DNA of 64,000 nucleotides from Erodium maritimum (lineage: Eukaryota; Streptophyta; Magnoliopsida; Geraniales; Geraniaceae). A model generated the notes under the pieces. That model made no database searches and had not been told where the DNA came from. It was given only the letters and a program-made list of their open reading frames with translations. A program made the translations under genes and the position numbers. Of this stretch, positions 1 through 11,160 are shown piece by piece. Each line of letters begins with the position of its first letter. Position 1 is the stretch's first letter. The stretch lies in NCBI GenBank assembly GCA_963921825.1, contig OY997593.1, forward strand, positions 56,590,039-56,654,038. The letters are read 5' to 3'.

Positions 1-573
1 CCAGAGCTCTTGATTCTCAGCGAGAAGAAGAGGGAAGAGGTAGATCTGGTGAGGTACGACTCACCGTTGACGGCTTTGCCTGATTCCGGCACGGGCGGTG
101 CTCGATTTCGACGGTGAGGGTTTGGGTTCGAGGGTGAGGGAGAGAGACACAATTTCTGGTGGGGTTTCGACGAGAGGGAAGTGGAAGAGGGAGGGAAAAG
201 AGGAGGAGAGATGAGGGAAAGGTGCGGAGCTGGTCGGAGGAGCGAGGACGGTGGACGGTGGCGACTTGCTCGGATTCGCGGAGACGAAGGCGGAGAGCTC
301 TCGTGAGGACGATGAACAGTAGACGCAGCTTAGGGTTCGCACGTCCTATATAAACGCTGGGTCTGGGCTTCGCGTGGTAACGGGCCAGACCCACGCGTGG
401 GCTCGCCCACTAAGCGAAATGCGCCCGTACCGGCCCAAGTTGTCCAACTCGCCCAAACAGCTCAAATCCCCTTCTTCTTTCTCTTTTTTTTTTTAACCAA
501 ACTTGTTACAAAAACAACCCTTCGTGTTTCAGATTACAGTTTAAAACCCTATTACAATGAAGTGGGTTTTACA
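1..573 (-). repeat. 3' LTR (partial) of the gag-only element
   Basis: Matches 8779-9344 at about 97%, apart from a length change in the T-run near 480. It ends in gggttttaca at 573. On the minus strand it carries a TATA-like box (346-352) and a leader with a 5' splice-site-like ACG|GTGAGT near 60-66, as in the 5' LTR. The remaining part, including its terminal TGTCACGCCCC, lies left of the window. Open frames here are low-complexity leader sequence and not genes. Confidence 0.85.
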
Positions 574-590
574 GTCTACCCCCCTTAAAA
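574..590 (-). other. Polypurine tract beside the 3' LTR
   Basis: On the minus strand a purine run containing AAGGGGGG lies directly before the LTR terminus TGTAAAACCC. It follows ATTTCGAGGACAAAATTC, a sequence that resembles the extreme 3' end of pol in gypsy elements. This suggests the element arose by deletion of pol from a complete one. Confidence 0.6.
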
Positions 591-1348
591 GAATTTTGTC
601 CTCGAAATTTAAAACGTACATACCCACTTAACCCTATCTCAGGGAGCGTCCGATTAAAACTCTCAGCCCGTCCTCCCTCGAACACACGGAAAACGCTTAA
701 ACTAGTTAGTCGATACCGGAAACTTCCGTCAGTCAAGACGTCACACCGACCCACGCAACTTGGTCGAGACATCCTATACCGGAATCGTCCGTCGGCATAG
801 GCATCGAACCATAACAAGACTCACGTCGCACTTAAAACGAATTCAGCACACAGACACTTCTCCTCGGCCACTCACTCGTTTTAACCAAGTATCGCGCGCC
901 CAACAACAAGAGAAGTCCCCGATCTGTTACTCGGACAATCGTAATTGGACTCTAATCACCCTCGTTAACCCAAAAGAAAAACTCGCAACTCAACTACTTT
1001 ACAAGTCGAAACACCCACCGTACCATGACACTGAAGGCACTACAAGAACCATTCCCTCGGGCTCCGAACGACTCGGTTACCTCACGCGTATCTCATTAAG
1101 TGAAAAGAAACAGACGAAAGCGATGCTTGTGGGTTATGGGCCCACCACGCTCCTGCTGCGCCACTCTGATCTCAACGCTGCTGGGAGAGCGAAACAAGAA
1201 ACAACAAGATAACAACTTAAACGCTGCAAAAGTTCACAACCGACTCAGTAATAAAACGCAACAAAACCAAACGAGTCAAAAACAAGTCTTAAAACGAAAA
1301 CACAGAACTAAAGTCAAAGCAAAAGCAACTCCCGGACTCTCGCTAGTC
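591..1348. other. Non-coding interior between gag and the polypurine tract
   Basis: About 760 bases where an autonomous gypsy element would carry pol. No protease, reverse transcriptase or integrase motif is visible in either strand. Apart from the pol-terminus-like stretch at its left edge, I see nothing identifiable. Confidence 0.6.
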
Positions 1349-2797
1349 CTACGCTCCTAGATATCCTCTAGCGTGCTGGAAGTCACGAACGGTCTCACGA
1401 TCGGAGTCCTGTCTCTCTGCCCGTGAATCGACAACAGTATACACCCGACCACGCCGCATCGGGGGTCCGCCTCTCGGAGGTGATGGAAGTACCACCTGCT
1501 GTGCATCGCGATGTCCCGGTGCTGGTGCGCTAGCTGCCTGTCTCGGCGCCCTCTGCGTCTGAGCCTGACGCTGCTGGAACTGTGGGGAGTGCCCCGTCTG
1601 CGACTGTTGTGAACGCGGAGCTGGCGCCACCGGGTACGGCTCGGGGCACCTGGGAGCGAAGTGTCTTGACCGACCGCATCGATGACACAGTAGTGGTCCG
1701 GCACTCGACCTCTCCTCAGTTCTATCCATCTGGCGATCCACTGATCCGCCGCTCATCTGACAGTCTCGTGCCAAGTGGCCTAGCTGTCTGCAATGATAGC
1801 AAGCGCGTCCCAACACGGGAGGCCCAACAGAAGCTACCGACCCGACCTGTCGTGGTCCTCTCAGCTGGGTCTGAGGCTGAAATGATCCCGAGGTCCTCTG
1901 CCTCCTAGGATCCCGAGACTCAGACAGTCTCTGTGAACTGCTCGATCTGGGCCTGACCTCCCGATCCCTAGCTGACTCCCTGAAGCGTCGCTCTATAGTC
2001 TGAGCCTGCTCCACTAGCTCGGAGAACACCTGGGTCCTCAACACAGCGACCATGTCTCCAATTGCCGGATGAAGCCCTCCCTCAAAACGCCGGCATCTGA
2101 GATCCTCTGACTGCACCATCTCTGGAGCAAAGCGAGCTAGAGTGGTGAAGCGCGCCTCGTAATCCGATACCGACAGACTCTCCAGTCGCAGGTCCAGGAA
2201 CTGCTGACGTCTGTCATCCAACACGGCTCGGGGAAAGTACTGCTCGAGGAAGCGCTGCCCGAACAGCACAAAGTCATCTCCCACCCGAGTCTGCTCCCGG
2301 CGCCACCAGTGGTAGGCCTCCCCTTCCAGATGGAAGGCTGCGAATGATACTCGAAGTCTCCCGCTCACTACCCCAGAAGTGTCGAGGTTGCGGGTAATCC
2401 GATCTAGCCATCTCTCGGCGGCCTCGGGATCTGGCTCCCCAGAAAACACAGGCGTGCCAAGCTTGCGGAAATCCTGCAATGCCTGCGAGGTGAAGCTGTC
2501 AACCTGTATAGGTCCATGCGAAGTCGCTGCAGGCGCAGCAGGCGTAGGATCTGGTGTAGGAGCTACAGCCTCTCTACGGGCGAAGGCAGCTGCCAGTCCC
2601 TGCACCGTGCGGGTCAGCTCCTCGAAAGCTGCCGCCTGGACTATGTCAGTCCTCTCCTGCCCCCCAGCGGGCTCAACCTGGGCGCTGGTCGCCCCGACAA
2701 ACTCAGCAGTAGGCTGCTGTCCCCTGCCCCTAGCTGGTCGTCCTCGGCCTCCAGCTGGCCGTCCTCGGGTGCCTCGTGGAGCATAAGTACGAGCCAT
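1349..2797 (-). CDS. Retrotransposon Gag polyprotein (Ty3/gypsy), two CCHC zinc knuckles
   Basis: Structural capsid/nucleocapsid protein that packages element RNA in the cytoplasm. The frame continues upstream to an ATG at 2866, but the ATG at 2797 is preferred: it opens MARTYAPRGTRGRPAGGRG, a basic Gly/Arg-rich start typical of such Gags, giving 482 residues. The central part is a retrotransposon-gag domain: FSGEPDPEAAERWLDRI, then AYHWWRRE, then YFPRAVLDDRRQQFLDL, then a SVSDYEARFTTLARFAPEM segment. Near the C-terminus are two CX2CX4HX4C knuckles, CYHCRQLGHLARDC and CHRCGRSRHFAPRC. The frame is uninterrupted, so it may still make protein, but it stops before any protease motif (DTGA or DSGA). 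The intact frame beside absent pol is the key oddity. Clade assignment (Tekay/Del-like) is a guess. Confidence 0.88.
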   Translation of the reverse strand: MARTYAPRGTRGRPAGGRGRPARGRGQQPTAEFVGATSAQVEPAGGQERTDIVQAAAFEELTRTVQGLAAAFARREAVAPTPDPTPAAPAATSHGPIQVDSFTSQALQDFRKLGTPVFSGEPDPEAAERWLDRITRNLDTSGVVSGRLRVSFAAFHLEGEAYHWWRREQTRVGDDFVLFGQRFLEQYFPRAVLDDRRQQFLDLRLESLSVSDYEARFTTLARFAPEMVQSEDLRCRRFEGGLHPAIGDMVAVLRTQVFSELVEQAQTIERRFRESARDREVRPRSSSSQRLSESRDPRRQRTSGSFQPQTQLRGPRQVGSVASVGPPVLGRACYHCRQLGHLARDCQMSGGSVDRQMDRTEERSSAGPLLCHRCGRSRHFAPRCPEPYPVAPAPRSQQSQTGHSPQFQQRQAQTQRAPRQAASAPAPGHRDAQQVVLPSPPRGGPPMRRGRVYTVVDSRAERQDSDRETVRDFQHARGYLGA

Positions 2798-2981
2798 GAC
2801 GAAGATCCTCTGTACGTCCAACACACAGGTTTCAGTTTCTAACACGAAGAAACACACGCTTAACACTAGTTAACGCCACACACAGACCACCTCGCTAATA
2901 CTTATAGTAGTAATAAGCTAGAAATAAAAACAAATCACACAAATGCACCCAGCAGAGAAGTTGCACATTAGTGCTTTACAC

Positions 2982-3028
<47 letters not shown>

Positions 3029-3203
3029 GCAGGGTTACAACCCAAAACACTTAGTAACAAGCACAAACATGTCACATAGACTACCAAAATATTTCACAGG
3101 GCAAAATCACACAGTTCAACTTCCAACCAATTCAAGTTCTTATTGATATCATAAAGCATATAACGTTCATGTTGATCTCTTGTCGTTACAACCTTGCTCA
3201 GCC
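2798..3203. other. Leader of the gag-only element, first part, with a microsatellite
   Basis: Untranslated interior between the gag start and the nested LTR insertion. It contains an (AT)n run followed by (AC)n at about 2983-3030. No other feature is visible. Confidence 0.6.
2983..3030. repeat. AT/AC compound microsatellite
   Basis: An uninterrupted TA dinucleotide run of about 32 bases passes directly into an AC run of about 14 bases. Confidence 0.9.
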
Positions 3204-3785
3204 GTCCCTGTCACGCCCCGATTTCAGCGAACCGAACTCGGGACGCGAACTTTTAAAAACATGAACACTTGAAACCTGTTTTCAATAAAAGCTTTGACAT
3301 TTCCATTTACTTCTCAAAATAATAGCATTCACAATACAAAAACGTCCCAACAAGTGGACAAGGTACAACATCCGTCACTAGACTCAACAAAAGTAAAGAC
3401 CAGACTCCGCTCCAAGCTCCATGAACTTCCAGAGCTAACCTAGTCCGTCCGGTGATCAGTACCTGTAGGAAAAGCAGCTAGGGGTGAGCGTTCGCTCACC
3501 TCCACGGATAACAGACTGACTATGGCATAATTAGCAGAAAAAGCCAGTAACACTAAAACCAAACCCAACACCGGGACTACAGTCCCCAACTCAAGTACTC
3601 AACTGACCCACAACCCGTCACCTTCCTCAACAGACTCGACACTCGATAAAAACAGTGTAGACCCAATACAACTATCGACGACCTCCTCAAGGACTCGAAC
3701 GAAACGACACAACACCAAACAAGATCACAAAGGATCGCACACCAGCTGCTCAGTAACCAATCTCAATCAGGTCAGGGTTCGACCT

Positions 3786-4121
3786 ATCGCAATTCCTCGA
3801 CACGAAGTCGGATCAGGCTGTCGACCTTTCAAACTCGCAATTCCTCGACACTAAGTCGGATCAGGCTGTCGACCTTTAAAACTCGCAATTCATCGACACT
3901 AAGTCGGATCAGGCTGTCGACCTTTAGAACTCGCAATTCATCGACACTAAGTCGGATCAGGCTGTCGACCTTTAAAACTCGCAATTCATCGACACTAAGT
4001 CGGATCAGGCTGTCGACCTTTAGAACTCGCAATTCATCGACACTAAGTCGGATCAGGCTGTCGACCTTTAGAACTCGCAATTCATCGACACTAAGTCGGA
4101 TCAGGCTGTCGACCTTTAGAA
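3786..4121 (-). repeat. Minisatellite, 48 bp x 7, inside a solo LTR
   Basis: Seven near-identical 48-bp units, each with the core aagtcggatcaggctgtcga. Because 48 is divisible by three, a repeated open frame appears on the minus strand; it is an artefact of the period and not a gene. The array is private to this LTR copy. Confidence 0.93.
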
Positions 4122-4139
4122 CTCACCACCCCAGGTAAC

Positions 4140-4380
4140 CACAATCACAATCACAGGCAAGTTCAATCACACAGGCACTCAAGGCCACTCAAGACACCTC
4201 AACAGTCAAGACTCGGGTTCAACAACCCCACGGGCACTCACTGCCACTCAAGACACCAAATTAAATACACGGCTCTCATGGCCACCCAAACTCAACAATT
4301 AAATACAGGCTCTCAAGGCCACCCAAACTCAACAATTAAATACAGGCTCTCAAGGCCACCCAAACTCAACAATTAAATAA
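4140..4380. repeat. Short GGCCACCCAA-type repeat block within the LTR
   Basis: Several repeats of a unit containing ctcaaggccacccaaactca. The same element is expanded on the opposite strand at 37276-38040 and 53390-53660, and again at 62530-62970. Confidence 0.75.
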
Positions 4381-6174
4381 AACGCACGACAACCTCCGGC
4401 ATACTCGATGCCTCCAACGGTCCTAAAATCACTAGTTTCACAAACAACCTCCGGGCATGGTCATATGCCTCCAGTAATTCAATTATCGCTAAGTTCTCTG
4501 TTCCTACGACACTACTAAGTGTCACATGCCTTTCTCTTAAATACTACAATCCCGTATCATGCTTTTCTAATAATTAAATAAATCTACTCAACCCACGACA
4601 CCCCGGTGTCACATGCAATTCTACTATTAACTTTCCCTAATCAGGGCCGAGATCCGGCTACTTTTCCCTACCTCGTATACAATCCCAAAAGCGCTCCAAC
4701 AACACCCGAAGCACACTCAGTCACTCGCCGAGCTTCCCCTTGCCTCGGTCCGTAGCACGATCTAAAAGAACACAAATTTAAAGTACTTTTAAACTAGTAC
4801 GAGTAAACCGAAAATTAATAAACTTAACGCCCAAACGTAACCCCGACAATGCCGATCACTCCCAAACTTCCCAAATACTCGATATTGCCGATAAAGGACC
4901 CGTAAGGGCCAGATTCGCCCGACATGGCGAATCTGCCCGGTTTTGGTTAATTGCCTTCCGGGGCTCCAAAAGTCCCCGTTTTCGTTTCTACGGTCTTAGA
5001 ATAATTCAAGGAACCCAACGCACTTGACGGAATTGAATTCCGACTTCTAAGTCAATTAATTAACGTTTAAAGTTTCCCAAAACCCGTTAATTACAACTTC
5101 TCCAATTTAATTCCAAATTTCGATTCGATTAAGGATAAAGTGGTCCGGGGGACGTTTTAAACCACCCGAACATTAAAACCCGAGCAACCGAGCACGTGGG
5201 CCCCACCCAAGAGGCTTGGCCGAGACCCTAGGGTTTGAGGGAGGGGCTCGGCCACCAAGTGGTGGCTGCTGCCACCTCCGGCCAGCCACCACATGGCCGG
5301 CCGGCCACCACCCACGGTGGCCGGAGCTCCTCCCGAGCCTCCGGTCACCGGAAAACGTGAAATTAAACCCCCAAACACCTCTAAAACGTCTCCAACACCT
5401 CCCCACACTCTACACAACCCTAAGCCTTAGTTTATAACCAAACCCTAGCTCTTGAAAATAATCAAAACGAGAATCGGTTCGGGTATTACCGTAGAGGAGA
5501 ACGAGGGGAACGGGATTGCTCTTTGCTTTGACTCGATCCAAGGGCTCGATCACAAACCCTAGCTCAACCTCCCTTCTTCTCTCTTCTTCTCCTTCTCCTT
5601 CTCTCTCTAAAACCTCTCTTCTAATTTCTAATTTAATTAAACTAACAACAAAACTAACTTTTTTTCCTTTTAAAACCCCATACTCGGCCACCCTCTCCAA
5701 CCACACCTTTTCCCTCCAAAAATACACCACCATATACTTGACAAGTGTCAAGGTGGGTCCCATACCTTTTGGAAAATATCTAGTTGATATTTTCCAATCA
5801 GATTCGCGAAAAACGGACGTTTCGGGCCCCGAACGGGCACTTTTCCCAAAAATATTTTAAACTGGACGGGCTTCAAGGAAACGGCCCAACTAAGACCGCT
5901 ACGACGACGGCTAAGCTTTTCGGGTCCAAAACGGTCCTCGAATGGACCAAAACGTCGCTCGGGTGACTTTTCCAGCGAAAAATCAATCTTTCCCAAAATG
6001 ACCAGAAAGTTGCCCTGAGTCCCCCGTAACTCATTTTAGTCGATAACGGGGTCAACTTAAGTCCGGCATGACCCTCGGGGTCAATTTAAGTTAAGTTAAG
6101 TGTCTGTCTTAAAAATTTTAAATTTTCCTGTTTTTCGCAGGTTTGACTGACGTTGACCAGAAGTGGTTATTACA

Positions 6175-6658
6175 GTCCCCGAGTTGCGTTGTAACCACTA
6201 GAAATCCCACCATTCACACCCAGCTACAGTGGCCCCTATCGCTGAATTATGATGGTACATACACTTCAGTTTCTGCAGAAAAACGGGCATGACGCGTTCG
6301 TAAATTAGGTCGACCATCCGCTTATGCGGGAACAACAATTACCAAAAACACACTTGTTTACACAATATATCAATCGGCTTAGTACATTCCTTCTTAATGC
6401 ACACCCAAGTCCAAACTGGGACCAAAGTTCAGTCAACACCACAAAACCACACAGTTTTAACAAAGTCCACGACACTGAGGCCGGGCACAACACAAACCCG
6501 AGACTCATTCCGTCTCGTTTCAACGCATAGGACAACCTCCGACTTGCGTAACCGACACACATTAACCTATCGACCCAACTCTACCCACCTAGGTGACGTA
6601 CGGTCCGAGGTTTTGAAAAAAAAACATTTCAAAATGAAACCAGGCTCTGAGACCAAAT
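6175..6658. other. Leader of the gag-only element, second part
   Basis: Untranslated interior between the nested solo LTR and the 5' LTR. It carries the primer-binding site at its right edge and no convincing coding sequence. Confidence 0.6.
6638..6655 (-). other. Primer-binding site, initiator-Met-tRNA type
   Basis: On the minus strand TGGTCTCAGAGCCTGGTT lies three bases inside the 5' LTR end. It differs by one base from the common plant TGGTATCAGAGC core. It fixes the orientation of the element and identifies 6659-9344 as the 5' LTR. Confidence 0.8.
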
Positions 6659-9344
6659 TGTCACGCCCCAAATCCGGTTTTGACCGAATTCGAGACGCGA
6701 CTAAAGATTTACAGTAACAAAAGAGGAAATAAGATAAATAAAGTTCCAAAATAAAATAAACTTCCAAAAGTCAAGAGTCGCAGCTCAACCAGTAAAGTAC
6801 ACAAGTCCAACCAGAAAAGAAAAAGGGTGTACGTCTCTAAAACTAGCTAAACCCTCAGCAGCTCCCCAGCTCCGAGAGTCCGGCTATTACTACTCCCGCT
6901 CAACACCTAAAACACTACAAAGACAGGAGGGGTGAGCTTGCGCTCAGTAGGAAAAGTAAAAGAACTCCAAACACGCCGTTTAACCTCAAGGTAAATTTTG
7001 TGATTAGGGTAAACTAGGGATATGACCCAATAAAATGCCTTTAGGAAAAACCCTTACTAGTCGAACCACACAGTATAAAACTACGCGTAAAACACACAGA
7101 CCAACCCAGAGAAAAAGGTACACAGCAGAACACACATAGAATCCAAAGGACGACACACAACAAATAACGGGGAAGGGTCCGGACGAAACGCACACATATG
7201 TCGTAAATTGCGGGAGTCAACTCCATCGATTTGCACACAGCTGATTATATCGCACCGGAACACACAGCATCGGTTACGATATCTTCCTCCTCACACAGAT
7301 GAAGGGCGCTACTCTGATATGTACCGAACTGGAACTCCACCGATTTGCACACAGCCGCTTATATCGCACCGGAACACACAGCGTCAGTCACGATATCTTC
7401 CTCCTCACACAGATGAAGGGCTCTAATCAACGTGAATATAGAACCGGCACACTCCTCGATCAATCCCATCCCGGATTATGAGTCATCTGTTCACGCCATC
7501 CTTGGCCTCGATATGGTCATCCACCCGGCTACGTCGTCTCGTAAACACAACATGATTTCGCACACATCACAAACATTTGATGGTCTCGGATACAGCCGAA
7601 CTATCTTAGCATACACCCGGTCTATCACTCACCCGGTCATTTCACAATCAAGGGTTCACATAGTCACACATGACACACTTGCCCACACAGCCACATCATG
7701 CAACATCGGTGATAATTCTATTTAGACATTTACACAACGGTTATAATATTATTTAGATTCTCACACAACGATTATGACGTTAATTAGACTCCCACACAGC
7801 GAGTAAACACACAGCACGCAACTCTAGGACCTAGACATGGTCCGTCTAACAGCACAACAATTTCCCAGAAAGTACAAGCAAGTCAAACGGATATCAAACA
7901 TGTTCGTTCCAAGTATTATCAAGACTCGCCCAATTAAACTAATAATATAACAGTTTTATCTATGTGTCACTAAGACGTTCCGGTTATTAATAACCCTAGT
8001 CATGCATACTAGTTCGTTCCGGTTATTAATAACCATAGTCATGCATACTAGTTTACCAGTCCATAAATAAGGAGGGGTCGATACTTTCCCTACCTCAAGA
8101 TGGTAACACGGCGGCGTCTTCTAGCTGCGGACGACCGGGCCAACACCGTCTTCCAAGGCGAAGTCCCCGAAATCCAAATCTGGGTTTAACAATTTAAAAG
8201 TCCCAATCAGTCTTGATCCAAGGTCCTCGAACAGTCCAACGTCTTTAAAGTAAACAAGTTTAAGTCAAATAATTAATAAATTAATTAATACTTTCTGCCG
8301 ACCCGGATCTGGCCCAATCCGGGTCCAAACCCAGTCCGAACCCGGATCCGAACCAGATCCGGACCGACCCGTGTCCGACCCAGACCCAGATCCGATTCAA
8401 GTCCGGACTCGAACCCAGAGTCAGTCTGGGCTGAGGCCCGAACCAGATCCGGGCACGAGGCCCAAACCCAGTTCAGACCAGAGCCCAAACGAGTTCCAGG
8501 CCCGAGCCCTATTACTCGAACTCGGCCGGTCTGAGTTGGGAATACGGACGGCCGAGGCTAGGGTTCCGGCAGACTCCGGCGACGGCGTCGGCTGTGACGG
8601 TTTTGACGACGGTGGGGCACTATCAGCTCGGGAACTCGAAGATGAAGAAGGTTGGGGCGAGACCGAACCCTCCCGGCCAGATCTGACGGACATCAGGCTC
8701 GCCAGCGATGTGAGTCGCAGATCTGGAACTCGGAGAGTTCCGGCGACGCTCTCTGACCTTGCCCGACCCCAAACGAGCCCAGAGCTCTCGATTCTCAGCG
8801 AGAAGAAGAGGGAAGAGGTAGATCTGGTGAGGTACGACTCACCGTTGACGGCTTTGCCTGATTCCGGCATGGGCGGTGCTCGATTTCGACGGTGAGGGTT
8901 TGGGTTCGAGGGTGAGGGAGAGAGACGCGATTTCTGGTGGGGTTTCGACGAGAGGGAAGTGGAAGAGGGAGAGAAAGGAGGAGGATAGATGAGGGAAAGG
9001 TGCGGAGCTGGTCGGAGGAGCGAGGACGGTGGACGGCGGCGACTTGCTCGGATTCGCGGAGACGAAGGCGGAGAGCTCTCCTGAGGATGATGAACAATAG
9101 ACGCAGCTTAGGGTTCGCACGTCCTATATAAACGCTGGGTCTGGGCTTCGCGTGGTAACGGGCCAGACCCGCGCGTGGGCTCACCCACTAAGCGAAATGC
9201 GCCCGTACCGGCCCAAGTTGTCCAACTCGCCCAAACAGCTCAAATCCCCTTCTTCTTTTTTTTTTAACCAAACTTGTTATAAAAACAACCCTTCGTATTT
9301 CAGATTGCAGTTTAAAACCCTATTACAATGAAGTGGGTTTTACA
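6659..9344 (-). repeat. 5' LTR of the gag-only element (2686 bp)
   Basis: Starts TGTCACGCCCC on the plus strand and ends GGGTTTTACA at 9344, both matching what is seen of the partner. On its own strand it shows a TATA-like box (9125-9130), a pyrimidine-rich leader, a predicted donor AACG|GTGAGT (exon end 8843) and a predicted acceptor CTGTCTTTGTAG (exon restart 6914). A short palindrome TGAGC/GCTCA lies near 6932-6945. It contains a 114-bp tandem duplication (7221-7448) and a 39-bp one (about 7977-8054). The open frames around 8371-8895 lie in the GC-rich leader and are not genes. Confidence 0.85.
7221..7448. repeat. 114-bp tandem duplication in the LTR
   Basis: Two copies, beginning ctccatcgatttgcacacag at 7221 and a near-identical start at 7335. 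Both contain cgatatcttcctcctcacac. Confidence 0.85.
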
Positions 9345-9406
9345 AGTACCAAGAGATTCAAAATTGTAAATTGAAAATGATATTCTAATATTCTTTCAAA
9401 TTCTAT

Positions 9407-9852
9407 GGAGGCTACAAAGAGAGCTTGAGAGTTGATCAAACAAGAGGATCTTAAGGCTTTAATGTCGGGTGAAGAATTGTCAGATCGGTTCAACAACAAG
9501 GCCGACAAGCTCGACTTTGGGAGTGATGGTGAGCTGGATTATGAGAACACCTATGACGGGGAGGAATCCTCACTGCCAGTTAATTTGGTTCCTTCTTTGT
9601 GGCGGGGCCTTTTAGGCCGGTCTCAAGGTTGTGTGTTGCTCGTTTTCTTTTGGTTGCTGATTTTTTGTTTCTCTTGTTTTTTAGGTTGTTCTTAGTTAGT
9701 TTATCACTTTTTGAGCAGCTTCTTGGTTGTTGGCTTCGAGCCGTGTATGTTGAAGGTATTAGGTCGATCCCTATTTTATGGGTTGCATCACCGCTCTTTG
9801 GGTTTCATCTAGAAACCCCAAGTTGTTAATAAAATCATCGCTTATAAACAAA
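9407..9852 (+). mobile_element. Short retroposed insertion with perfect 17-bp target duplication
   Basis: The 446-bp segment is flanked by attctttcaaattctat at 9390-9406 and 9853-9869. A long duplication of this size is characteristic of LINE-mediated target-primed insertion. The insert holds an 87-codon frame (from 9432) with an acidic stretch, then a T-rich 3' part, and ends in an A-rich stretch. It may be a 5'-truncated LINE or a LINE-mobilised transcript; I do not recognise the protein fragment. Confidence 0.7.
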
Positions 9853-9869
9853 ATTCTTTCAAATTCTAT

Positions 9870-11160
9870 TATCATAATAAAAAAATTTCTTCTAACCTAA
9901 TTAAGTTTGTCAAATTTTAGACCAACTTTTTATTTATTTATTTAAATTTTCAATAGTAAAGTTATCATTTCATAATTAATATTTTGATACAAAATAAAAA
10001 TTATAGGCCACCTTCCACGACGATTTGGAGATAAAAGTACTAACTTACAAAAATTCAATATTACATGGTATTTATTTTATTTATATCATAATTTAATATT
10101 TAATCTAAAACACAGTCTCGATATTACATCTCGAATTTGAATTTGAATCCCCTGATTGTTAATCCCGATTTACCCGTTGTTGAATTTGATTCCCACGTAG
10201 TTGTCCCAGATTCTACAACTCGATCTGATCTTCCCGATTAAGAGGTCGCGCCTATCACGACACCGAGTCTGGTTGAAGACGCCCAAGGTGTGGGATTTAT
10301 TGATGATGGGTCTTTGGGTCCAAGCCCAATTTTGGCAGTCCAAGACTCCTCAATATGTTCCTCATCCCAAGGTGTGGGTTTAAAGGTGGTAGGGATTAAT
10401 GGAGTAGATGGGCTTCAAGTTGGTTCAAAGGATTCGATCTTGCCTAACGGGATTAGGGTATTCCCTGGAAAGAGGTTCTATGAAAACCCTCGAAGGGTTG
10501 GGTAACTAAGAAATCCTCTTCATCTGGTTCTACTATGGTCTAATCCAGGCCTGTAACTCGTTCTATGAGTCGGGAACGCCTTATCGAATCCACACCATCG
10601 GCCAATGATGTGTGGAATCAGGCGGTTCATAAGGGCCATAATTTCCTTACAAGCGTTAATGGGAAGGACGTTATCATCGTTAACTAATTGAGGCTGTTGG
10701 TTAATCTTCTTTTTCCTTTCCATTTTTGTTTTAAAAGGTTAGACCTTTTTAGCTCCATTTAGGAATTTTTTTGTAATCATGTCCTAGTCTTTTGACCCTT
10801 CGACGCTTCCTGGTTGAGAAGTTGTCTCCTTGTGAATAATACTCTAAGCTTATCCACAAAAAGGATTACAATGGATTAATTCAAGCCTTAAATTTACATT
10901 CGCATTCTCTTCTCAAAAGGTTCTTGCCCGAATTTGTCCTCCTTCTTCAAGCTTTAAAGCTCTCCACTCTCAACCTTCTACAACTTTAAGATTATGCCAA
11001 AAACATGTTATTTCTCTCCAAATTTATGCTCCTATATTTATAGGACTTCAAGACCCTTTTTGCCTCCACAAAATCGGATTTAGAATGAGCAAATTTCTCT
11101 TTTTATGCAGAAAACGAAGCTGGAAGTTGGTAAAATTGCGTGGATGTGAGCATGGGCCAC
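9870..11160. other. AT-rich DNA with a LINE-like remnant
   Basis: 9870-10130 is AT-rich with nothing recognisable. From about 10130 to 10860 there is a broken coding-like segment (for example the 71-codon frame at 10290-10505). A T-rich tail with gttgtctccttgtgaataat follows, resembling the 3' end of a LINE. No frame is long or clear enough to annotate as a gene. Confidence 0.35.

Larger units (their letters stand above)
3209..6174 (-). mobile_element. Solo LTR, large gypsy type (family A), TSD GTCCC
   Basis: A 2966-bp minus-strand LTR begins TGTCACGCCCC and ends GGTTATTACA. A perfect 5-bp duplication GTCCC flanks it at 3204-3208 and 6175-6179. No interior or second LTR is present, so it is a solo LTR left by LTR-LTR recombination inside the gag-only element. 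On its own strand it has a predicted donor CTACG|GTAATA (exon end 5490), a minisatellite array, an interrupted palindrome (3483-3500) and a predicted acceptor CTTTTCCTACAG (exon restart 3462). Related copies start at 35499, 51319, 59976 and 61649. Confidence 0.92.
1..9344 (-). mobile_element. Gag-only Ty3/gypsy LTR element (TR-GAG type), cut by the window edge
   Basis: Minus-strand LTR retrotransposon. Its 3' LTR is only partly in the window (1-573) and its 5' LTR is complete (6659-9344). The internal part has a primer-binding site next to the 5' LTR, a leader, one gag frame and a polypurine tract next to the 3' LTR, but no protease, reverse transcriptase, RNase H or integrase. Subtracting the nested solo LTR leaves about 3.1 kb of interior. 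The overlapping LTR portions differ by about 16 substitutions over roughly 565 bases (counted by eye), so the insertion is fairly young. The outer target duplication cannot be tested because the left end is missing; the right flank begins agtac. An element that keeps gag but lacks pol matches the TR-GAG class and would need enzymes from a relative. Confidence 0.8.

Noticed and set aside
3829..4080. 83-codon repeat protein reading RVLKVDSLIRLSVDEL
   Set aside because: Produced by a 48-bp minisatellite whose period is a multiple of three, inside an LTR predicted to be non-coding.
3786..4121. CRISPR-like array
   Set aside because: Direct repeats are contiguous with no unique spacers, and the DNA is eukaryotic.
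8371..8895. 174- and 149-codon overlapping frames
   Set aside because: Lie in the GC-rich leader of the 5' LTR, on opposite strands, with RPxPDP-type low complexity. The same block is present in part in the 3' LTR with different frames.
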